Shown here one piece after another: positions 40,827-44,801 of a stretch of 44,801 nucleotides of DNA. This DNA comes from Flammeovirgaceae bacterium UBA2338 (GTDB lineage: Bacteria; Bacteroidota; Bacteroidia; Cytophagales; Cyclobacteriaceae): contig DDUM01000077.1 of NCBI GenBank assembly GCA_002344795.1, positions 1 through 44,801 on the forward strand, in the 5' to 3' direction. Position 1 is the stretch's first letter; every line of letters starts with the position of its first letter. The translations under genes were made by a program, and so were the position numbers. The notes under the pieces are model-generated. The model searched no databases and was not told where the DNA came from. It saw only the letters and a program-made list of their open reading frames with translations.

Positions 40827-42074
40827 ATGAAAAATATATTCTTGTTCGGCATTGCGTTGGGTGTAGCCCAGATTGTATTTGCCCAATCTCAAACTACAAC
40901 GGATGACTATACCCGTTACGAATTATTGGAACCATCCACCCAGAGTTTTCGCATTCTATATGAAGTGACTGCCACTAAACCCGGGACACTCCATTATTAT
41001 AATGCCTTGAGGAAGGGTAGTGAGCACAAGATCGATTCCGTAAAAGATTTACGATCTGGCCAAAATTTAAAATGGTCTATCGTAAGCGGAGTGGATGCAA
41101 AAAAGGCCGGATACCTGGAAGCCGATGAAACAGGAGAATACTTACAGGTACAGTTGGCGCACGCCATTGCCAACAATTCTGAATACCGGTTGTTGATTGA
41201 CAAAACCTATCAGGACACCAAAAGCTATTTTACGGAAAATGATCATATCGTTTTTGAAAGATCTTTGGGTATCAAAAGAAATTCGGTTGTACTTCCTCGT
41301 GGATACGAAATCGTAAAGTGTAATAATCCGGTTCAGGTAAGTTTGGAAGTGGATGGACGCATCAAAGCCAGCTTCATTAATAGCGGTCCATCAGCAGTGC
41401 CTCTTAGAATTGAAGGCCGTAAACTTCCTACAACCGTGAACCTTACGGTTGAAAAAAAGGAATACGTTTACCAATCTGGAGAAGGACGAGACAAAACAAA
41501 AGCAAGATTAACTTATGAAGTGCCAGAACGCGCCCATCAGACCCGGGAAATAGTTTATTTTTTACAGCAACCAGAAACACATTCCTTCAGGCTATATCAT
41601 GATTATACAGAAACAAGAGAAGGAAAAAACAATTACTTAAATGTGGTGAGAGCAGGAAGCAAAGCATCCAATCCCTCCGCTTTGAATTTGGACACAGGGC
41701 AACCCTTAAAGGTTGAAACGCTAAAGGGCAATCAATTGGCTGAAAAAGGAATTAAACTGGAAGAGGCTGTGACTGCTGAAACTGAAGTAATTGTTATTTG
41801 GTATGATGCAGTGAAAAAAGGAGAATCTACACGACTGCGTATTGAAGAGACTTACACTGATCCTAACAGGTATTTAATGGTAGGTGACGAGTTTGTATGG
41901 GACAGATCATTCGGCAGACCCCATAATACCGTGGTACTGCCCGCTGGATGGTTTTTAACAGCCAATGCTATTCCTGCCACCATCGACAACACTCCAGACG
42001 GGAAGATTAGCCTTTACTACATGAATTACGACCCGGACGAAATTGATGTATTTATAAAGGGCCGTAAAAGATAA
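40827..42074 (+). CDS. Secreted protein with internal tandem duplication, unknown function
   Basis: This 415-residue protein has a signal peptide (QIVFA-QS) and two homologous halves, about 30-200 and 240-415. Matching pairs are YELLEPSTQSFRILYEVT with YFLQQPETHSFRLYHDYT, LRKGS with VRAGS, SGQNLKWSIVSG with TGQPLKVETLKG, RNSVVLPRGYEI with HNTVVLPAGWFL, and IEGRKL with IKGRKR. The strand-rich pattern suggests two beta-sandwich domains. It was not recognised as a named family. It begins 8 bases after the MocA-like stop, so it is probably cotranscribed. Confidence 0.8.
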   Translation: MKNIFLFGIALGVAQIVFAQSQTTTDDYTRYELLEPSTQSFRILYEVTATKPGTLHYYNALRKGSEHKIDSVKDLRSGQNLKWSIVSGVDAKKAGYLEADETGEYLQVQLAHAIANNSEYRLLIDKTYQDTKSYFTENDHIVFERSLGIKRNSVVLPRGYEIVKCNNPVQVSLEVDGRIKASFINSGPSAVPLRIEGRKLPTTVNLTVEKKEYVYQSGEGRDKTKARLTYEVPERAHQTREIVYFLQQPETHSFRLYHDYTETREGKNNYLNVVRAGSKASNPSALNLDTGQPLKVETLKGNQLAEKGIKLEEAVTAETEVIVIWYDAVKKGESTRLRIEETYTDPNRYLMVGDEFVWDRSFGRPHNTVVLPAGWFLTANAIPATIDNTPDGKISLYYMNYDPDEIDVFIKGRKR

Positions 42075-42087
42075 TCCCGTTATCTTT
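42067..42087 (+). terminator. Hairpin at the end of the duplicated-domain gene
   Basis: AAAGATAA (42067-42074) pairs with TTATCTTT (42080-42087) across TCCCG, overlapping the stop codon. There is no long T run after it, so it may be a weak terminator or only a processing hairpin. Confidence 0.45.
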
Positions 42088-42110
42088 ATAAAGAAACATC
42101 AACCCCTGCC

Positions 42111-42533
42111 ATGAAACCATTTAAATTAATTCTTGCACTTGCTTTGGTGCTTACAATTACCCTTATCTCTTCTTGCAGTAAGGATGACGATCCGATACTG
42201 AGTCGATTGGAATTACTAACACAAAAACCCTGGAAGCTAAAATCAACCACTATTGTAGGGATTGGTACTTCCCCACCTGAAAGCTATTCTGCTGATGACA
42301 TTCACACCTTCAATACTGATGGAACCTACGTGTTTGATGAGGGTCCAACAAAGGAGGATTCATCAGATCCTCAAACCGTTAATGGCAAATGGGAGTTTGC
42401 AGAAGCCGAAACGATCATAAAACTGTCTTATGGAGGGCTTACTTTAAATCAAGAAATTGTCGAGTTGACCAGTACAACTTTAAAAGTAAAATTCAATTTT
42501 ATATTCGATCTTGAAGAGACCTTTGGGCATTAG
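42111..42533 (+). CDS. Lipocalin-like lipoprotein
   Basis: This 140-residue exported lipoprotein has a lipobox ending at Cys22 (ISSC) followed by an SKDDD tail that is common before surface export in Bacteroidota. The remaining part fits the small lipocalin-like pattern (LTQKPWKLKSTTI near the start, HTFNTDGTYVFDEG, VNGKWEFAEAETIIKLSY). Lipocalin-like proteins of this phylum usually have unknown ligands. It starts 36 bases after the preceding gene and is followed by a good terminator. Confidence 0.75.
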   Translation: MKPFKLILALALVLTITLISSCSKDDDPILSRLELLTQKPWKLKSTTIVGIGTSPPESYSADDIHTFNTDGTYVFDEGPTKEDSSDPQTVNGKWEFAEAETIIKLSYGGLTLNQEIVELTSTTLKVKFNFIFDLEETFGH

Positions 42534-42578
42534 AATACTGTTCCCCGAATATAAAGGGACAGACAAATGGTGAAAAAG

Positions 42579-42601
42579 CCGGTCGAAGGATCGGTTTTTT
42601 T
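42579..42601 (+). terminator. Intrinsic terminator after the lipocalin-like gene
   Basis: CCGGTC (42579-42584), loop GAAG, GATCGG (42589-42594) with one G-T wobble, followed by a run of seven T. It separates the preceding operon from the WG-repeat gene. Confidence 0.85.
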
Positions 42602-42619
42602 CATTTTGATAGTTTGGTC

Positions 42620-42627
42620 TAACTTTG
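42620..42627 (+). promoter_or_regulatory. -7 promoter element of the WG-repeat gene
   Basis: TAACTTTG is an exact TAnnTTTG match that ends only 4 bases before the ATG, so transcription would begin at or next to the start codon. Confidence 0.5.
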
Positions 42628-42631
42628 CACT

Positions 42632-44746
42632 ATGCGAATCGGCTTTCTTTTCCTTTTTTGTTTTGGTTGTGTCCTGTCATCCAATGGAGCAGAATACCAG
42701 CTCTTTGAAGTGAATGGAAAATATGGAGTAAAAGATGAGAAAGGCAAGGTCATTATCACACCTGCATTTGAAGGATTGGGTTGGAGTGACGGAAGTTTCT
42801 CCATTATTGGCCAGGTGACTGGTTACAAGACGAACAAAAAGTGGGGGTTAATCAATCTAAAGGCTCAGCTTCTAACTGAGGCCGAATACCTTAACCTTTA
42901 CCCCTCAGGGGGCGACCGCATCATAGCAAAAAAACAAATTGATGGGGTATCTATAAAACAAGGATGTATCGATTTAAAAGGCAACATCACCGTGCCCTTT
43001 AAGTATGACGGAATAATAATTGATGGATTGCACGCCATTGTTTTTACCAAAAACGGAGCAACCTATAAATACGGAGTTATTGATTTACGTGGGGAAGAAA
43101 TCATCCCATTGATTCACAAAAATATATTTACCATCGGTAGTCTCCGCTACGGAGTTCAAAACAATGACAACAAAACTGCATTGTTTTCGGAAACAGGTCA
43201 GAAGCTTACCGATTTTGTAATCGACAGCATCTCATCTTTCAAAAAGAATAAAGCCATTGTATACCAGGGTTTATTGCAAGGGGTTATTAATCGGGAAGGG
43301 TTGATCGAAGTCACTCCAAAATATCGTGAAATACTAATTGACGAAAATGGAAGTATCATTGGCAGAACCATGAGCAAATGGATACTCATGGATCAGCAAC
43401 ACAATCGGCTTGACACCACCTTTTGCGATGAGCTTGTTCCCACCTCTACAGGTTTTATCGTTAAAAATGGAAAAAATTCTGGAATATGGAATGTTGATTT
43501 TACGGAGGTGCTTCCTGCATCCTACCATTATATACAACAAGTAGAAGGTGATTTGGCCGTAGTGAAAAAGGATAATAAGTACGGAGTCATTCAAACAGAC
43601 AACTCGGTAGTAATCCCTTTTAAGTTTGACTCTATCCTCTTAAGTGAAAGATTTGTTCGGGCACAGGAAATCCTACTAGGAAAGCCATCCTGGTCTCTTT
43701 ATGACGTTTACGGAATTCGTAAATCAGAACGTGACTACGAATCTATTAGTCCTTTCAATGGAAAGTTTTTTCAGGTAAAGAACTATGGTTTATCAGGCAT
43801 AATGGATCGGTATGGAAAAGAAACGGTCTCCTGCGTTTATGATTCCATCCTTGCTTATAATGAAGACCAAATTGTAGTAAAATTTCATGGTCATTACGGT
43901 ATTATCGATTTTAATGAAAACTGGTTGTTGCCACCACAACCCTTTCCTGTGGAGTTAGTCGATGAAAATCATTTCATGCAGTTTGAGCATGGTGTTCATT
44001 TATTCAAAAACTTTAACAACGACCTGATTTATTTTACTGAAAATCCATTGTCCATTGAAGGAAAAATGTTGAAAGAAATTTTGCCTGATGGAACAGAAAA
44101 GAAAATAAACTTTGATGGAATCACAGTAAGTAGAACTACCCCTGCGGTCGTGGATGATACCCGAATAATTACTTCAGAACATGAAGGATTTAGGGGAATA
44201 ATAAGAAATGGGAAATATGGTTTCATTGATGATCGGGGTAGATTGAGAATTGCTAATCGTTATGAAGGAATTGGGGACTTTAACAACGGACTTGCAGCAG
44301 TAAAAATTTTAGGTAAGTGGGGTTTCATCAATGCAGAGGACAAAATCGTAATCAATCCTAGTTATGAATCCGTCTCCGAGTTCAGAAATAAGGTGACCAT
44401 CGTAAAAAGAGGGAAGTTCGGGTTCGTTGATAAAACAGGAAAGTTGGTGTTGGAAACACGTTATGATTCCATACTACCTCTAGAGACCAATAAGTTTTTA
44501 ATTCAACACAATCAACTTTTAGGGCTTGCTGATGAAAACGGTACTGTACTGATTGACCCCAGATTTGAAACCCTTAATGACATAGGCAATGGTTATGTGA
44601 TTATTTCCCGGGAAAAGAAATATGGTTTGATCACGCAATCAGGATTCAGTACTATCCCCATGATTTACGATCAACTTTTTTACCTGAAGAATCAAAATCA
44701 ATTCCTGGCTAAACAGGAGTCGCCCTGGGTTAAACTGAGCAAATAA
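42632..44746 (+). CDS. Secreted WG-repeat (KWG) protein
   Basis: This 704-residue protein has a signal peptide (CVLSSNGAE) and then a long series of WG-type repeats, each about 45-50 residues with a KYGVID / KWGFIN core: for example KYGVKDEKGKVIITPAFEG, KWGLINLKAQLL, KYGVIDLRGEEIIP, KYGVIQTDNSVVIP, HYGIIDFNENWLLP, KYGFIDDRGRLRIANRYEG, KWGFINAEDKIVINPSYES, KFGFVDKTGKLVLETRYDS and KYGLITQSG. WG repeats form beta-propeller-like or solenoid scaffolds, often in surface or cell-cell contact proteins. No C-terminal sorting domain is visible. The gene is probably transcribed alone. Confidence 0.9.
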   Translation: MRIGFLFLFCFGCVLSSNGAEYQLFEVNGKYGVKDEKGKVIITPAFEGLGWSDGSFSIIGQVTGYKTNKKWGLINLKAQLLTEAEYLNLYPSGGDRIIAKKQIDGVSIKQGCIDLKGNITVPFKYDGIIIDGLHAIVFTKNGATYKYGVIDLRGEEIIPLIHKNIFTIGSLRYGVQNNDNKTALFSETGQKLTDFVIDSISSFKKNKAIVYQGLLQGVINREGLIEVTPKYREILIDENGSIIGRTMSKWILMDQQHNRLDTTFCDELVPTSTGFIVKNGKNSGIWNVDFTEVLPASYHYIQQVEGDLAVVKKDNKYGVIQTDNSVVIPFKFDSILLSERFVRAQEILLGKPSWSLYDVYGIRKSERDYESISPFNGKFFQVKNYGLSGIMDRYGKETVSCVYDSILAYNEDQIVVKFHGHYGIIDFNENWLLPPQPFPVELVDENHFMQFEHGVHLFKNFNNDLIYFTENPLSIEGKMLKEILPDGTEKKINFDGITVSRTTPAVVDDTRIITSEHEGFRGIIRNGKYGFIDDRGRLRIANRYEGIGDFNNGLAAVKILGKWGFINAEDKIVINPSYESVSEFRNKVTIVKRGKFGFVDKTGKLVLETRYDSILPLETNKFLIQHNQLLGLADENGTVLIDPRFETLNDIGNGYVIISREKKYGLITQSGFSTIPMIYDQLFYLKNQNQFLAKQESPWVKLSK

Positions 44747-44781
44747 AAAGGAAGGGCTGCCTCAAAAGATAAGGATGCGTT

Positions 44782-44801
44782 TTTCTGAGCGAAAGCGAAG
44801 A
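44782..44801 (+). repeat. Start of a dispersed intergenic repeat at the window edge
   Basis: TTTCTGAGCGAAAGCGAAGA resembles the widely seen bacterial repeat whose core is TTCTGAGCG..GCGAAGAATC (recalled). It is cut by the window edge. Just before it, GGGCTGCCTCAAAAG (44754-44768) is also reminiscent of insertion-sequence ends. Confidence 0.45.

Noticed and set aside
1..44801. CRISPR arrays, tRNA, rRNA, integrase or prophage genes
   Set aside because: No regularly spaced repeats, cloverleaf-like segments or recombinase motifs were found on reading both strands, though small RNAs without strong motifs could be missed by eye.

Overview
The window looks like a chromosomal segment of a Bacteroidota bacterium, most likely Cytophagales. 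The reasons are that several start regions carry a TAnnTTTG -7 element and few carry a Shine-Dalgarno sequence; that the gene families are typical of the phylum (tandem OprO/OprP-type porins, M56/BlaR1 with a BlaI repressor, a WG-repeat protein, DUF1835, a Bacteroidota-type Crp/Fnr regulator); and that there are many signal peptides and lipoboxes. No rRNA, tRNA, CRISPR array, prophage or intact insertion sequence was seen. The assignment rests on motif and family recognition by eye, without database searches.

Layout. (1) 1-5085: phosphate acquisition. pstS-pstC-pstA (pstA cut by the left edge) lie on the minus strand, divergent from two tandem phosphate-selective-porin-like genes. Both intergenic regions carry three half-sites of a TTAA-type direct repeat with an exact 11-bp period, which is Pho-box-like. 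(2) 5147-8644: two convergent D-aminoacylase-like amidohydrolases with a small unknown gene between them; one enzyme lacks the usual HxH metal motif. (3) 9011-15908: a DUF302 gene, a strong terminator, a DUF2892 gene, and a TolC-adaptor-RND pump operon ending in a small PII-like gene. A Crp/Fnr-type dyad sits near -41 of the pump promoter. (4) 16379-23645: a secreted M14 carboxypeptidase with EF-hand-like loops, an amidohydrolase lipoprotein, clpB and an RCK potassium channel. (5) 23705-26010: blaI-blaR1, sharing with the channel a short intergenic region that contains two copies of TACGAA-N4-TTCGTA. (6) 26007-29561: a MOSC (mARC/YcbX-like)-SCO1-cytochrome c operon divergent from a Crp/Fnr regulator and an outer-membrane protein. 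(7) 29564-37056: one tightly packed seven-gene minus-strand operon: FAD oxidoreductase, NapH/CcoG-like membrane ferredoxin, two GT2 glycosyltransferases, a multi-pass GT87-like mannosyltransferase, an exported rhodanese and a TIGR04282/DUF2064 transferase. (8) 37346-44746, plus strand: cytochrome c-DUF1835, a serine hydrolase lipoprotein, a MocA-like nucleotidyltransferase, an internally duplicated secreted protein, a lipocalin-like lipoprotein and a WG-repeat protein. The last bases match the start of a dispersed intergenic repeat.

How the genes may work together. Regions 1 and possibly 2 look like a phosphate-starvation set. Regions 3, 6, 7 and the start of 8 share a theme of envelope redox, sulfur and cytochrome chemistry: DUF302/DUF2892/RND, SCO1, two related c-type cytochromes, a rhodanese, a polyferredoxin with a flavoprotein, and a Crp/Fnr regulator. 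The most unusual candidate system is the 7.5-kb operon that couples electron-transfer genes to a lipid-linked glycosylation set. The most concrete regulatory findings are the paired BlaI-type operators and the 11-bp Pho-like repeats.
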